Shown piece by piece: positions 21,967 through 31,445 of a DNA stretch of 43,691 bases. Each line of letters starts with the position of its first letter. Position 1 is the first letter of the stretch. Origin of the DNA: CAZPRY01 sp964589175 (lineage in GTDB: Bacteria > Fidelibacterota > UBA2242). Location: positions 1 through 43,691 of the forward strand of contig CAZPRY010000033.1 in NCBI GenBank assembly GCA_964589175.1, in the 5' to 3' direction. A model generated the notes under the pieces. It searched no databases, was not told where the DNA came from, and saw nothing but the letters and a program-made list of their open reading frames with translations. The translations under genes were made by a program, and so were the position numbers.

Positions 21967-23211
21967 ATGATCATTCCTGCCGAAAGAACGAAAAAGGTAA
22001 CCTATGCCATCAGGGATATTGTCGTAAAAGCGAAAAAGCTGGAAGAGCAGGGGCTGAAAATCCTGTATCTGAATATCGGTGATCCGCCGGTGTACGATTT
22101 CGAGACTCCGATGGCCTTGCGCAAAATCGTCTCAGATAAAATCTTGGGCTCGATGGCCGGCGCCAAACTCAATATCTCGACTTATTGTGATTCCATGGGA
22201 ATCCGGGAGGCACGCGAGGCTGTTGCCCGCCATGCCTTCAAGTATAAAGGAATTAAAAATATTACGGTTGACGATGTATTCATTGCGAGCGGCGCTTCCG
22301 AAGCGATAACGCTGGCGATTGCGGCCCTCATCGATCCGGGCGACAATATCATGACTCCTTCGCCGGGATATCCCTTGTACGACGGCCAGATTCCGGTCTA
22401 TCATGGCGAGCAGAATCCGTATTTCCTGAACGAGGAAACCGGCTGGCAGATCGATTTCGACGAACTGGAACGTCGCGTCAATAAACGCACCAAAGCGATT
22501 GTGGTCATCAATCCCAATAATCCGACCGGCGCCAATTACAGCCGTGATAGTATCCTGAATATTCTGAAGTTTGCCAAGCAATACAACCTGGTTGTCTTCG
22601 CGGACGAAATCTACGATAAATTGCTCTTCGATGGTCAGAAACATATCGCAATTGCCTTGCTGTCTGAGGACGTACCCGTGATTACTTTCGGCGGCTTGAG
22701 CAAGAATTATATCATGCCGGGCTGGCGCGTAGGCTGGGCGATTTTTCACGATCCGACGGGCGTTATGAAGGAATACCGGGAAGCCATCAACAAACTGCTG
22801 CGCGCTAGGCTGTGCTCACCGCACCCGCAGCAACATCTGATTGCACCGGCCCTGGACGGAGATGACGCGCATCTGGAGGAAGTACTGCCGAAAATCCAGC
22901 GCCGCCGCGATATTACTTTCCAGATGCTGAATGAGATTCCCGGAATTTCCTGTGTAAAGCCCGAAGGCGCCTTTTACGCTTTCCCGAAAATTCAGCTGCC
23001 CGAGGGTATTGACGACGAGACCTACGTTCTGGACTTATTGAAGACCACCGGTGTGCTGGTTGTGTACGGCAAAGGATTCGGAGAGAGACCCGGCACGCAT
23101 CATTTCCGCATCGTCTTTTTACCCGATGAGGAAACGCTGAAAAGAGCCTATCGTTTGCTGGCCGAATTCACCGCCGATTTTTACAAAAAACACGGATTCA
23201 CACCGAAATAA
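21967..23211 (+). CDS. Class I/II aminotransferase (alanine/aspartate type)
   Basis: A 414-residue PLP enzyme of fold type I. NPNNPTGA is at 182-189. The PLP lysine is K246 in GGLSKNY, followed by PGWRVGW, and a C-terminal HHFRIVFLPDEE block carries the carboxylate-binding arginine. The N-terminal IIPAERTKKVTYAIRDI and the long form suggest the AlaA/AlaC-like alanine (or broad aspartate) transaminase group; the exact substrate is unclear. The ATG at 21967 is preferred over a GTG four codons earlier because GAAGGTGAGG makes a good ribosome site. It is a single gene between two terminators. Confidence 0.88.
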   Translation: MIIPAERTKKVTYAIRDIVVKAKKLEEQGLKILYLNIGDPPVYDFETPMALRKIVSDKILGSMAGAKLNISTYCDSMGIREAREAVARHAFKYKGIKNITVDDVFIASGASEAITLAIAALIDPGDNIMTPSPGYPLYDGQIPVYHGEQNPYFLNEETGWQIDFDELERRVNKRTKAIVVINPNNPTGANYSRDSILNILKFAKQYNLVVFADEIYDKLLFDGQKHIAIALLSEDVPVITFGGLSKNYIMPGWRVGWAIFHDPTGVMKEYREAINKLLRARLCSPHPQQHLIAPALDGDDAHLEEVLPKIQRRRDITFQMLNEIPGISCVKPEGAFYAFPKIQLPEGIDDETYVLDLLKTTGVLVVYGKGFGERPGTHHFRIVFLPDEETLKRAYRLLAEFTADFYKKHGFTPK

Positions 23212-23251
23212 AGATATCGCTCGTTTAAGACGATCCTAAATATATACGTCC

Positions 23252-23281
23252 AAACATGCCTGTTCCGAGGGCATGTTTTTT
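23252..23281 (+). terminator. Rho-independent terminator after the aminotransferase
   Basis: AAACATGCC and GGCATGTTT pair around a 9-10 nt loop and run into a T tract. Confidence 0.85.
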
Positions 23282-23442
23282 ATCAGTATCCGATGCGATT
23301 CCACCTGAATCCCGGGAAAGCAGTAATATTCCGGGAAATATCCGGATAGAATTGCACGGATTCCCGCTGCCGGGTTGCGTTCCGTTAATGGTTTTTAGCA
23401 GCGAATAACGAAAAAAATCAATCCGCTTATGCGAAAAAAATC
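23282..23442. other. Intergenic stretch before the MerR-type gene
   Basis: No gene is seen between the terminator and the promoter at 23443. CCCGGGAAA-type short repeats occur (near 23312 and 23331) without a clear structure. Confidence 0.4.
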
Positions 23443-23471
23443 TTGACTTATCATTCTAAGTGACCTATACT
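23443..23471 (+). promoter_or_regulatory. Strong sigma70-like promoter for the MerR-type gene
   Basis: TTGACT and TATACT are separated by 17 nt. The start would be near 23478, about 37 nt before the ATG at 23515. The wide match to consensus makes this one of the clearest promoters in the window. Confidence 0.82.
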
Positions 23472-23514
23472 ATTAAAGTAAAGGTTTAAGTAACTCCAAG
23501 AATGGTTTGCTATA

Positions 23515-23898
23515 ATGGGAACATCGATTAAAAAACTCTATTATTCGATCGGGGAGGTCAGCGAAATCACCGGGTTGAAGCAATATGTCTTGCGCTATTG
23601 GGAGTCCGAATTTCCATCCTTATCGCCCTCCAAGAACCGCGCCGGGAACCGGGTGTATAAGGAACGCGATATACAATATATTCAACTTATCAAGCACCTC
23701 CTCTACGACAAGAAGTATACAATCGAAGGCGCCAAACAGAAGTTGAAGACCATAAAACTGGAAGATTTGGAAAGATTTACGCAGACCGGGAGCTGGGAGG
23801 AGACGGAAGTAAGCGATGTTCCCAATGAGGAGTTGATAAAGATTATCAAGAATATAAAAAGCGGGCTTCAGGAAGTATTGGATTTACTGCTTGAATAA
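23515..23898 (+). CDS. MerR-family transcriptional regulator
   Basis: A 127-residue protein. The N-terminal winged HTH (about 8-76) reads YYSIGEVSEITGLKQYVLRY, WESEFPSLSPSKNRAGNRVY and KERDIQYIQLIKHLLYDKKY. This is the short MerR_1 type common next to tRNA or metabolic genes. A helical C-terminal tail (about 95-127, IIKNIKSGLQEVLDLLLE) probably dimerises. There is no cysteine or aromatic effector pocket, so the signal is unknown. It is read alone from the promoter at 23443, about 65 nt before tRNA-Pro. Confidence 0.85.
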   Translation: MGTSIKKLYYSIGEVSEITGLKQYVLRYWESEFPSLSPSKNRAGNRVYKERDIQYIQLIKHLLYDKKYTIEGAKQKLKTIKLEDLERFTQTGSWEETEVSDVPNEELIKIIKNIKSGLQEVLDLLLE

Positions 23899-23963
23899 AA
23901 ATTCCCCGGAAAATTCATAGACTTAAAGCTTCTTACATCTTAAATTAGGGCCGTATTTGACAT

Positions 23964-24038
23964 CGGAGCGTAGCGCAGTCCGGCTAGCGCACCTGAATGG
24001 GGTTCAGGGGGTCGGAGGTTCAAATCCTCTCGCTCCGA
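23964..24038 (+). tRNA. tRNA-Pro (anticodon GGG)
   Basis: The acceptor CGGAGCG/CGCTCCG has the C1-G72 pair typical of tRNA-Pro. The D stem is GCGC/GCGC and the anticodon arm CCTGA-ATGGGGT-TCAGG (anticodon GGG). The T arm is GGAGG-TTCAAAT-CCTCT with discriminator A. CCA is not encoded. A small hairpin AACGCC-TTATT-GGCGTC follows near 24083 but lacks a T run. Confidence 0.94.
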
Positions 24039-24255
24039 CAAATTTTGCATCCAAAGTAATGACCCCTCGCAATCCCGGTTAACGCCTTATTGGCGTCGGT
24101 TCGGATTAGAGCGAAAATATGATCTTGCCCGATTTGAAAATGGATGTGATATTTCAAAATTCTTTCTTACTTTCTTTAGACGCTCTGGAGCCTGGGAGTG
24201 GCCGGCGAATGTTGGGAAATGAAAAAGCGCAGATGTTCGGAAAACAGAAGAGGTT

Positions 24256-25197
24256 GTGAAATTGCTGCTAAGATATTCTTTTGATGCCTGGTCGGAGAAG
24301 CAATATGTAAAGGAACTGAAAGAGCTGCGCTCCCTGGGTATGGACGGAATCTGTTTTCCGATGATCAAGAGGGAGATCCGGATTCGTCACGGCGCTACCC
24401 GGTTCGATTATTATCCGTTGTCGCGCATGATTGAGATGGCCCGGGATTTTTATCTTAAAACAGGTTTGATTGTCGAAAGTTTTCACAGCGCCGAGTTATC
24501 GCTGTTGGAAAATTTTTCGCCACCGGTCGGAGCCAACGGGATCGGATATATACGGGAGGAGAATTATGCACCTGTATGTCCCAATGATCCGATGGGAATT
24601 ATGCGCTACCACCGCATCCTGCAGAAATTAGCGAATATCGAATCGCCGGATTATGTCTATTTTGAAAACCTTCGTTTTCCCTACTACTGGCTAAAAGAGG
24701 AGTTGGATATTCAGAACCAGGTTCCGCCATTTTGTTACTGCCCGTTCTGCACAGCCGAGTTCTCCTCGGTAATGGGTGAAATTGTCACTTCCATCGACCA
24801 GATCATAGATATGTTGCCGGAATGGTTGGAATGGCGAACCGCCGCGATCATGGATCATTTGCTGGACGCCCGCGACACTTTACCGTCAACCACCCGGATT
24901 ATCGTTTCGCTTCCACCGCTTTTACCCATCGATGTACCCTTCACTACCGGCCAGCTGCCGATGGCCATCATCGAGGAAGACTGCCATATCTCGCCTAAGC
25001 TGCATCACCTTTCCAAAGGGAAGAGTGAACTCTGGGTAGAGGATATGCTGGACCAATACCAGATCGATATCAAAGCTTCTAAAATTATCCCCAGTTTCGA
25101 GACCTCAAATCTGAATGAACTCACGAATTTTGCACGCTGGGAAGATATTTTTCCGGAAATCATCGTCACAAACCGGACGAATCTCAGCAGAAGCTGA
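24256..25197 (+). CDS. Putative TIM-barrel glycosidase-like protein
   Basis: A 313-residue cytoplasmic-looking protein with no signal peptide. The N-terminus LLLRYSFDAWSEKQYVKELKELRSLGMDGICFP looks like the first strand and helix of a barrel. Residues about 130-170 contain PDYVYFENLRFPYYW followed by FCYCPFCTAEFSSVMG. A (D/E)xxRxP stretch followed by C-x-C-x-x-C..F is a recurring feature of uncharacterised TIM-barrel glycosidase-like families. Substrate and activity are unknown. The start is GTG with AGAAGAGG a few bases upstream. It is followed, 122 nt on, by the GH38-like gene, and the two probably work on related glycans. Confidence 0.5.
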   Translation: MKLLLRYSFDAWSEKQYVKELKELRSLGMDGICFPMIKREIRIRHGATRFDYYPLSRMIEMARDFYLKTGLIVESFHSAELSLLENFSPPVGANGIGYIREENYAPVCPNDPMGIMRYHRILQKLANIESPDYVYFENLRFPYYWLKEELDIQNQVPPFCYCPFCTAEFSSVMGEIVTSIDQIIDMLPEWLEWRTAAIMDHLLDARDTLPSTTRIIVSLPPLLPIDVPFTTGQLPMAIIEEDCHISPKLHHLSKGKSELWVEDMLDQYQIDIKASKIIPSFETSNLNELTNFARWEDIFPEIIVTNRTNLSRS

Positions 25198-25319
25198 TCT
25201 TCTACCTGCATACAGGCCCTCATTTTTCGAAGAAAATTTTTTTTCTATGCATCTTTAATGGATTTACCATATATTTGATCAGGGCAGTGCATTTTATAAA
25301 AAAGTAGGTTTTCAAAGTA

Positions 25320-27848
25320 ATGGAACCACAGGCTTCGGTTTATATTATTACCTTTTTTCCCGATGACCGCGCTATTCTATCCACCCGGGAAGACCAAACG
25401 GGCCGGGTTGAATCCGTGGTTCGGATGCTATCCGAGGAGTCCGGGTTGCGCTATTGCCATCTCACTTTCCATGTGAATGTGTTACGGAAATACTTGCATG
25501 AATTCCCCGAGGACCGGGATAGCATTATCGAAAATATTCGGAAGTCGAAGCTTCTGATCGGCCCCTGGTACGCCCGTCCGGATGCGTATATCTGCGGTGG
25601 CGAATTCATGGTTCGCAATCTGCTTTACGGTCACCGGATCGCCGAAGAATTTGGCGCTGTGTCCAAAATCGGGTATATCCGTTCCCTGCGCGGCATGAAT
25701 AAACAGCTGCCTCAGATCTTACTTGGATTCAATATTGATATTTTGATTTTCGACGGCTATTTTGAATTAATGCGCGAGAAAGAGGCGCTTTTTTTTTGGA
25801 AAGGTGTTGATGAGGAGCAGGTGCTCTTCCTGAACCTGGCGGAAGTAAATCGGAATCTGACCGGAGAAGCGGGTGGTCGCGCCTGCTGGCTGCCGGCGGA
25901 GAGTCTGCTGAAATCCGCCCAACGAACGGTTGGCCTGGTCATGGATGCCTATGATATTTCCGCTCCGCGCGTAGGTCCAACCGAGAGTGAGATTTCGAAT
26001 CCGCTCCCCGGATTTCGGTATTTTTCCGGCAATCTTACGGACTACTTCTGGGAGCTCAAAGATTCGCTGGATGTGAAGAACATGCCCGTTGCCCATAAGG
26101 AGTTGATGGACAAATTTTGCGGTCCGGTAGGGGAGAGGGGCGCAACTCCGCCGGACGAACTGACCTTTACGGAACGACTGGAGATTTCGCAATTGCTGAA
26201 GTTTCACCAGTGTTATACCGAACCGTGGGGTGTTTTCGATGCAAGTACAGGTGGATCTAGCGATATTAAGACTGTCCGGGATATCTGGTTTGCACTCCTG
26301 GACCGCCAATCCGGCTTCGATAAAAATCCCACCGAGCGAAAGCACGGCTCGATATTTTACTCGATTCATCGTCAGAAATCGGAAGAAGCCTTCGAACAGT
26401 TTGTTCGGGAGATCACCGACCGGATCGATCTGAACGGCTTTTCACGGGAGGACAAATTTCTGGTGGCACTGAATCCCCTGCCCTGCAAACATTCGCGCCT
26501 GGAGGAGATCGAGGTCCTTCTGCCGATTCAAAACGGGGCCGATAACTTCCATATTCAGGAACTCTCAGGAAGGGATGTGAAATATCAGATAATCGATAAA
26601 ACCGAGATCGATCCCATCTTCGCCGAAGACGGGGAAGGGCCAATCGGGAAATACCAGGCGATCGTCGAATTTCAAAATATCCCCGCAATGGGCTACCGCA
26701 GCTATCAGATTATTCCTTCGCAAAGCACCAGACAATATCGCGCTCCGGACATCAGCCCGGAGAAAAATTGTCTCGAGAACAGCACTCTGCGGGTGGAGAT
26801 TCAGGAGAACGGGACTTTCAATGTTTTTTCGCGGGAGACCGGCTCTTTGTATGAAGGCCTGGGCTTTCTGGAAGATCTCGCTTGTATCGAGACCGGGCAA
26901 AACCCACGGTCCGATTCCGACGTAGAAACCACCCTCAATTTAAAACCGCAGATCGACTTGCTTTTTAACGGTCCGTTACGTGCGGCGTATAAAATCTACT
27001 ATTGCTGGCGGATCCCTGCCGATTGGGACGAAGTCCATCGGACCAGAACCGCTGAGAAGGTGTATCTCTACGCCAGCGTAATCCTCTCTTTGGATCGGAA
27101 GGCCAAACACGTCAATATGGATATTGAACTGATCGATCAGGCCAGGAATCACAGGGTTCGGGTTGATTTTCCGATTAACTTTAACGCCCAGACGATTTGT
27201 ACGGGAAGTTCCTTTGATATCGCCTACCGCAAGAAGAACGGGAAAGTCTTGTACCAGGGAAACCGCCAATCGGGTCCCTTTCCGGTTCAGGATTATGTAG
27301 GACTGTCGGACGATATCGACGGTTTCACGATCTTGACCGATGGCTATACGGAATATGATACTGCCCGTAACGGCGAGCAGTGCCTTTCGTTGTGCATTCA
27401 TGAACGGTTGGATGATATCCGCAGACGCTGCAGTGTCAACAGGAGATTGGCTTTTTATCCCTATCTGGGTAATTGGGAGTGCGGCCAGATTATTAATGAA
27501 TCGATGGCCTGGAATCTGAAATTTCGTTATTTTCAGAAGAATTACAGCGAGGGCCCGCTGCCGCCGAAAATCAGTTTCATCACTGTGGATTCGGACGAAC
27601 TGGTGGTTTCCGCTCTGAAACTGAGCGAGCATGGCCCGGGCGCCGTTTTACGTTTATTCAATCCGACCAGGAAATACATCAAAGCCAAAGTTTGTAGCGC
27701 CTATCCGCTCCGCTCGGTAAAATCCCTCTCTTTGGAGGAGTTTGAAGTCGACCAATTCGAGATCGGCAATCAGCATGAGATCTCTTTCGAGGTGCACCCC
27801 AAAAAAATCGTATCGCTGGAATTGATCTGGGATAACGAACTCATTTAA
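25320..27848 (+). CDS. GH38 alpha-mannosidase-like protein, catalytic motifs degenerate
   Basis: An 842-residue protein with the overall GH38 layout. The N-terminal barrel contains LLIGPWYARPDAYICGGEFM (about 78-97), LLYGHRIAEEFG and QLPQILLGFNID (about 129-140). A middle helical part leads to LVALNPLPCKHSR and then a large beta-sandwich with NSTLRVEIQENGTFNVF. In active GH38 enzymes zinc is held by an N-terminal HxHxD motif and a DxFG aspartate that is also the nucleophile. Here the N-terminus reads VYIITFFPDDRAIL and the DxFG site reads GYIRSLRGMN. The HD-type histidine near the helix end is also not obvious. It has no signal peptide. It is either an inactive binding or regulatory homologue or an enzyme with altered chemistry. 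Confidence 0.7.
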   Translation: MEPQASVYIITFFPDDRAILSTREDQTGRVESVVRMLSEESGLRYCHLTFHVNVLRKYLHEFPEDRDSIIENIRKSKLLIGPWYARPDAYICGGEFMVRNLLYGHRIAEEFGAVSKIGYIRSLRGMNKQLPQILLGFNIDILIFDGYFELMREKEALFFWKGVDEEQVLFLNLAEVNRNLTGEAGGRACWLPAESLLKSAQRTVGLVMDAYDISAPRVGPTESEISNPLPGFRYFSGNLTDYFWELKDSLDVKNMPVAHKELMDKFCGPVGERGATPPDELTFTERLEISQLLKFHQCYTEPWGVFDASTGGSSDIKTVRDIWFALLDRQSGFDKNPTERKHGSIFYSIHRQKSEEAFEQFVREITDRIDLNGFSREDKFLVALNPLPCKHSRLEEIEVLLPIQNGADNFHIQELSGRDVKYQIIDKTEIDPIFAEDGEGPIGKYQAIVEFQNIPAMGYRSYQIIPSQSTRQYRAPDISPEKNCLENSTLRVEIQENGTFNVFSRETGSLYEGLGFLEDLACIETGQNPRSDSDVETTLNLKPQIDLLFNGPLRAAYKIYYCWRIPADWDEVHRTRTAEKVYLYASVILSLDRKAKHVNMDIELIDQARNHRVRVDFPINFNAQTICTGSSFDIAYRKKNGKVLYQGNRQSGPFPVQDYVGLSDDIDGFTILTDGYTEYDTARNGEQCLSLCIHERLDDIRRRCSVNRRLAFYPYLGNWECGQIINESMAWNLKFRYFQKNYSEGPLPPKISFITVDSDELVVSALKLSEHGPGAVLRLFNPTRKYIKAKVCSAYPLRSVKSLSLEEFEVDQFEIGNQHEISFEVHPKKIVSLELIWDNELI

Positions 27849-27998
27849 AGATTCTAAATCAAATTCGATAAGTTGCCGAATTCTGTAATTGATTGTATCC
27901 GCATCGGTTTCTCACCCGCAAAATCCGGTCACGCTATCCATTTAAAAATTATGTTTTCGTCGTCAGGTCTTTTTAGATTTTAGCGAAGGCAGAACAAC
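27849..27998. other. Intergenic stretch before cassette 1
   Basis: No gene is seen. There is no obvious terminator hairpin after the GH38-like gene. The promoter of cassette 1 starts at 27999, and a 5' leader without a supported ORF fills 28035-28205. Confidence 0.4.
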
Positions 27999-28027
27999 TT
28001 GACATTAGAAAAAGAATGGTATAAACT
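27999..28027 (+). promoter_or_regulatory. Promoter of receptor/PorV cassette 1
   Basis: TTGACA (27999-28004) and TAAACT (28022-28027) are 17 nt apart; TATAAA overlaps at a 15-nt spacing. The leader to the receptor ATG would be about 170 nt. The promoter before cassette 2 has the same layout. Confidence 0.6.
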
Positions 28028-28205
28028 ACAAGCGGGATCGAAATATCTGAATTGCGTTACGGCACACGACAGTGCTCATTAATTCGAAACAACGGATTAT
28101 TCGTTTGAAACGAATAGGAACGAGAAGTTTGAAGAGGCCTTTAATTCTGCTTCAATCGAACGAGAGAATAGCGAAATCTATTGCTCTTTTGAGGAGATAT
28201 TCTAT

Positions 28206-31200
28206 ATGAGGAGTCGCATTGGTGTAATCGTCTGTATGATCGTTTTTACCTGTTCGACGGCGTGGGCTGCAACAGTGGGGAAGATAACCGGTACGATCAG
28301 GGATGCGGAGAATGGCCTGCCTTTGGGCGGAGTCAACATCATTTTGGAGGGCAGCTCGATGGGAGCGGCTACGGATATGAACGGCTACTATGTCATTCTC
28401 AACGTGCCCCCCGGTTTATATTCCATGAAAGCCATGATGATCGGCTATGCCCCAGTTAAGTATACCGATGTCGGGGTCAATGTCGAAATTACGACGACGG
28501 TCGATTTCAGCTTACGGATTCAATCGCTGGAAGGGGAAGAGGTGGTCGTCGTAGCCGAACGCAAAGTCGTGAAACGCGACGTGTCCTCCAGCCAGTTGAA
28601 TATTACGATGGAGCAGATCAACGATCTGCCGGTGACCAGCATTGACGGCGTTCTTGCGATGCACGCCGGTATCGAAGGGATGAGCGTTCGCCGCGGAGAT
28701 GAGAATGAACTGGCCCTGCTGATCGACGGCGTTACCCTGAAGGATGACCGTACCGGGAATCCGGTTTCCGGCATTCCGCTCAGTTCCGTCCAGGAAGTGA
28801 TGATCCAGTCCGGTGGTTTCACGGCGGAGTACAGCGATTTACAGTCCGGCGTAATCAACGTTATCACCAAGGAAGGCAAGATCGATAAATATTCACTCAA
28901 CATTAATACGAAATATAGCCCGGCCAGTGCAAAACATTTCGGGATATCCGTTTTCGACGAAAATTCCTACTATCTGCGCCCTTACCTGGATGAGGATGTC
29001 TGCTGGGTCGGAACCGAAAGCGGCGACTGGGATCAGACGATGCAGGAGCGCTATCCCTACTTTGAGGGCTGGAACACCGTTTCCGCCCGTACGATGAGCA
29101 ACGATGACCCCGGTGACGATCTTTCGCCGATCGCCGCCAAGCGCATCTTCGAATGGCAGCACCGCCGGGTCGGCAACATCACCAAACCGGACTATAACAT
29201 CGATATGGGTTTGGGCGGACCGATTCCGTTTTTCAGTGAGAAGTTGGGCAACGCACGCTTCTACAGCTCTTTCGGGGCTAACAAGGATATGTACCTGGTG
29301 CCTTTGTCCCGCGATGATTACTCCGACTGGGTTTGGACGAACAAGATAACTTCGGATATCACCGACCGGATACGGCTGCAACTCTCCATGTTTATGAAAG
29401 AGATCAAAGCCGCCAGTTCCAGCGGGGAAGGCAATCCGTCGTATTTCAGCGGTTTGTGGGATGTGGCCAGCGCTTTCGATTACGATTCACAGCAGGCCAG
29501 TAAGATATTTTACCCCGATTATTACTGCAATACCGACATTTCCACCCGGATGCTGTCGGCGAAATTGACCCACCAGATCAGCAACCGGACCTATTATGAA
29601 GGTAAGATTGAATACCGCAATACGAAATACGATACGTATCCGGGCCGATTGCGCGACATTACGGAAACCTATGATATCATGCCCGGTCCGGAGACGTTGT
29701 ATGTCAACGAGGCGCCCTGGGGCTACGAGCAGGGATTGGTGTCGAGCATTGACGGGTATATGATGGGCGCCAAGACCAACTCCCGCGATTCCACCCAGAC
29801 CTACAGTCTCAACGCCGAATTTAATTTTGTTTCCCAGGTGACCGCCACGAACCAGATCAAAGCCGGCGGTAAAATCGATTACTATAATTATGATATGAAC
29901 TACGGCGCCATCAATCCGGCCCTGCCGTCCGGCCGGCCCTGGACGCGCTGGCAGAAAAGTCCTTTCCAGATCGGTCTCTATGTACAGGAAAAACTGGAAT
30001 TCGAGGGCTGGATTGCCAATCTGGGACTGAGGATGGAATATTTCAATCCCAACTCCGACTGGTACGATCTCGATGCCTTCAACCGGCCGTTCTACTCGCA
30101 AAATTACCGGCCCTACAATGAAGGTGATTTTACGCAGAAAGCAGCCAAGAGTCTCGTCACTTTTCTGCCGCGCATCGGGATTTCGCATCCGATTACGATC
30201 AATTCCAAACTCTACTTCAACTACGGCCACATGCGCCAGAAGTTCTCACCCGACGCGCTCTTCAGTACGCGACGCGTAACCGGCTATCGGCTGAGCTATG
30301 TCGGCGATCCGGAATTGCCGATGGAGAAAACGATTGCCTATGAACTGGGCTACGATCACTCGCTGTTCGATGAATACCTGATCCACGTTGCGGCCTATTA
30401 CAAAGACAAATCGGATCAGCAGTCATCGATTTCCTACAGCACTTCCGATGGAACGGTCAGTTACAGCCAGGCGGCCAACATCGCCTACCAGGATGTCCGC
30501 GGTCTCGAAATTGAGATGCAGAAGAGAATGGGAGCCTGGTTCACCGGCTTCGTGAATTATAACTATTCCGTTTACACATCCGGGCAGTTCGGCTACCGCA
30601 AACGCTATGAAGATCCGGCCGAGCAGCGTGAGTATGAAAAGAATATCAACGAGCAGGCGCAGTACAAACCCAGAACCCTGCCGAAAATCAAATATAATTT
30701 ATCCTTTCACGTGCCGTTTGATTTGGGCGGGAGCAGGATGAATTCACTACTCCTGGGCGGTTGGAATCTGTCTATGACCGGCTCTTGGCAAAAGGGCAGC
30801 TACGCTACTTACGGCAATATCTCCGGAATTGTCGATAATGTTCGCTGGCGCGACATCTACAACCTGGATTTGAGGCTGTCAAAGACAGTTCGGTTCAATA
30901 AAGTTCAGGTCACTCTGATGACCGATATTTTCAATGCGCTCAATATCAAACGGCTCTCCTATGCCGGGCTGGGCGATCCTTACATGACTTCGAATGCGAC
31001 CGATAATTATCTGAACTCGCTACATTTCAAGCAAAGCGTTTATGAAGAACTCAGCGCAAATCACATTTCGGGTGATGACAAACTGGGGAATTATCGTCCT
31101 TCGAATGTCGACTACCAGCCGATGGAATGGATCAACAAATTCAGCGATTTTTCAAGCGCGGATGAGCGGGTGTTTTATTACGTGGGCAACCTGGCGGATC

Positions 31201-31418
31201 TGCAGAACTATTTCCCGGACGCAAATCTCAGCGCCGGGATTGCCGCCATGGACCGCTATGTGCAATTCGTCGACGGCGCCTGGGTCCGCGTTCCGAAGAA
31301 AGACGTGCAAGAAGCTCTCGATAGCAAGGCTTATATCCGCAACCCGGTGAACGAATCATTTCTATTCCTGGCGCCGCGCGATATCTTCATAGGGCTGAAA
31401 ATATCTTTTGATATATAG
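28206..31418 (+). CDS. TonB-dependent-type outer-membrane receptor with CarboxypepD-reg domain (cassette 1)
   Basis: A 1070-residue outer-membrane protein. The signal peptide ends near AWA (residue 21). A carboxypeptidase-regulatory-like beta-sandwich (about 24-105) carries GAATDMNGYYVILNVPPG. The plug domain (about 120-235) contains LEGEEVVVVAERKV, LPVTSIDGVLAMHAGIEG, LLIDGVTLKD and SGVINVITKEG. The rest is a beta barrel with alternating aromatic strands, ending DIFIGLKISFDI. Such receptors take up large or scarce ligands, or form part of surface complexes as in SusC. It is the first gene of a four-gene cassette, paralogous to 37523-40675, with GAGGAG before the ATG. No SusD-like partner is present; the ligand is unknown. 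Confidence 0.88.
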   Translation: MRSRIGVIVCMIVFTCSTAWAATVGKITGTIRDAENGLPLGGVNIILEGSSMGAATDMNGYYVILNVPPGLYSMKAMMIGYAPVKYTDVGVNVEITTTVDFSLRIQSLEGEEVVVVAERKVVKRDVSSSQLNITMEQINDLPVTSIDGVLAMHAGIEGMSVRRGDENELALLIDGVTLKDDRTGNPVSGIPLSSVQEVMIQSGGFTAEYSDLQSGVINVITKEGKIDKYSLNINTKYSPASAKHFGISVFDENSYYLRPYLDEDVCWVGTESGDWDQTMQERYPYFEGWNTVSARTMSNDDPGDDLSPIAAKRIFEWQHRRVGNITKPDYNIDMGLGGPIPFFSEKLGNARFYSSFGANKDMYLVPLSRDDYSDWVWTNKITSDITDRIRLQLSMFMKEIKAASSSGEGNPSYFSGLWDVASAFDYDSQQASKIFYPDYYCNTDISTRMLSAKLTHQISNRTYYEGKIEYRNTKYDTYPGRLRDITETYDIMPGPETLYVNEAPWGYEQGLVSSIDGYMMGAKTNSRDSTQTYSLNAEFNFVSQVTATNQIKAGGKIDYYNYDMNYGAINPALPSGRPWTRWQKSPFQIGLYVQEKLEFEGWIANLGLRMEYFNPNSDWYDLDAFNRPFYSQNYRPYNEGDFTQKAAKSLVTFLPRIGISHPITINSKLYFNYGHMRQKFSPDALFSTRRVTGYRLSYVGDPELPMEKTIAYELGYDHSLFDEYLIHVAAYYKDKSDQQSSISYSTSDGTVSYSQAANIAYQDVRGLEIEMQKRMGAWFTGFVNYNYSVYTSGQFGYRKRYEDPAEQREYEKNINEQAQYKPRTLPKIKYNLSFHVPFDLGGSRMNSLLLGGWNLSMTGSWQKGSYATYGNISGIVDNVRWRDIYNLDLRLSKTVRFNKVQVTLMTDIFNALNIKRLSYAGLGDPYMTSNATDNYLNSLHFKQSVYEELSANHISGDDKLGNYRPSNVDYQPMEWINKFSDFSSADERVFYYVGNLADLQNYFPDANLSAGIAAMDRYVQFVDGAWVRVPKKDVQEALDSKAYIRNPVNESFLFLAPRDIFIGLKISFDI

Positions 31419-31445
31419 GAATAACTTCAGAAAAGGGATCAGGCG

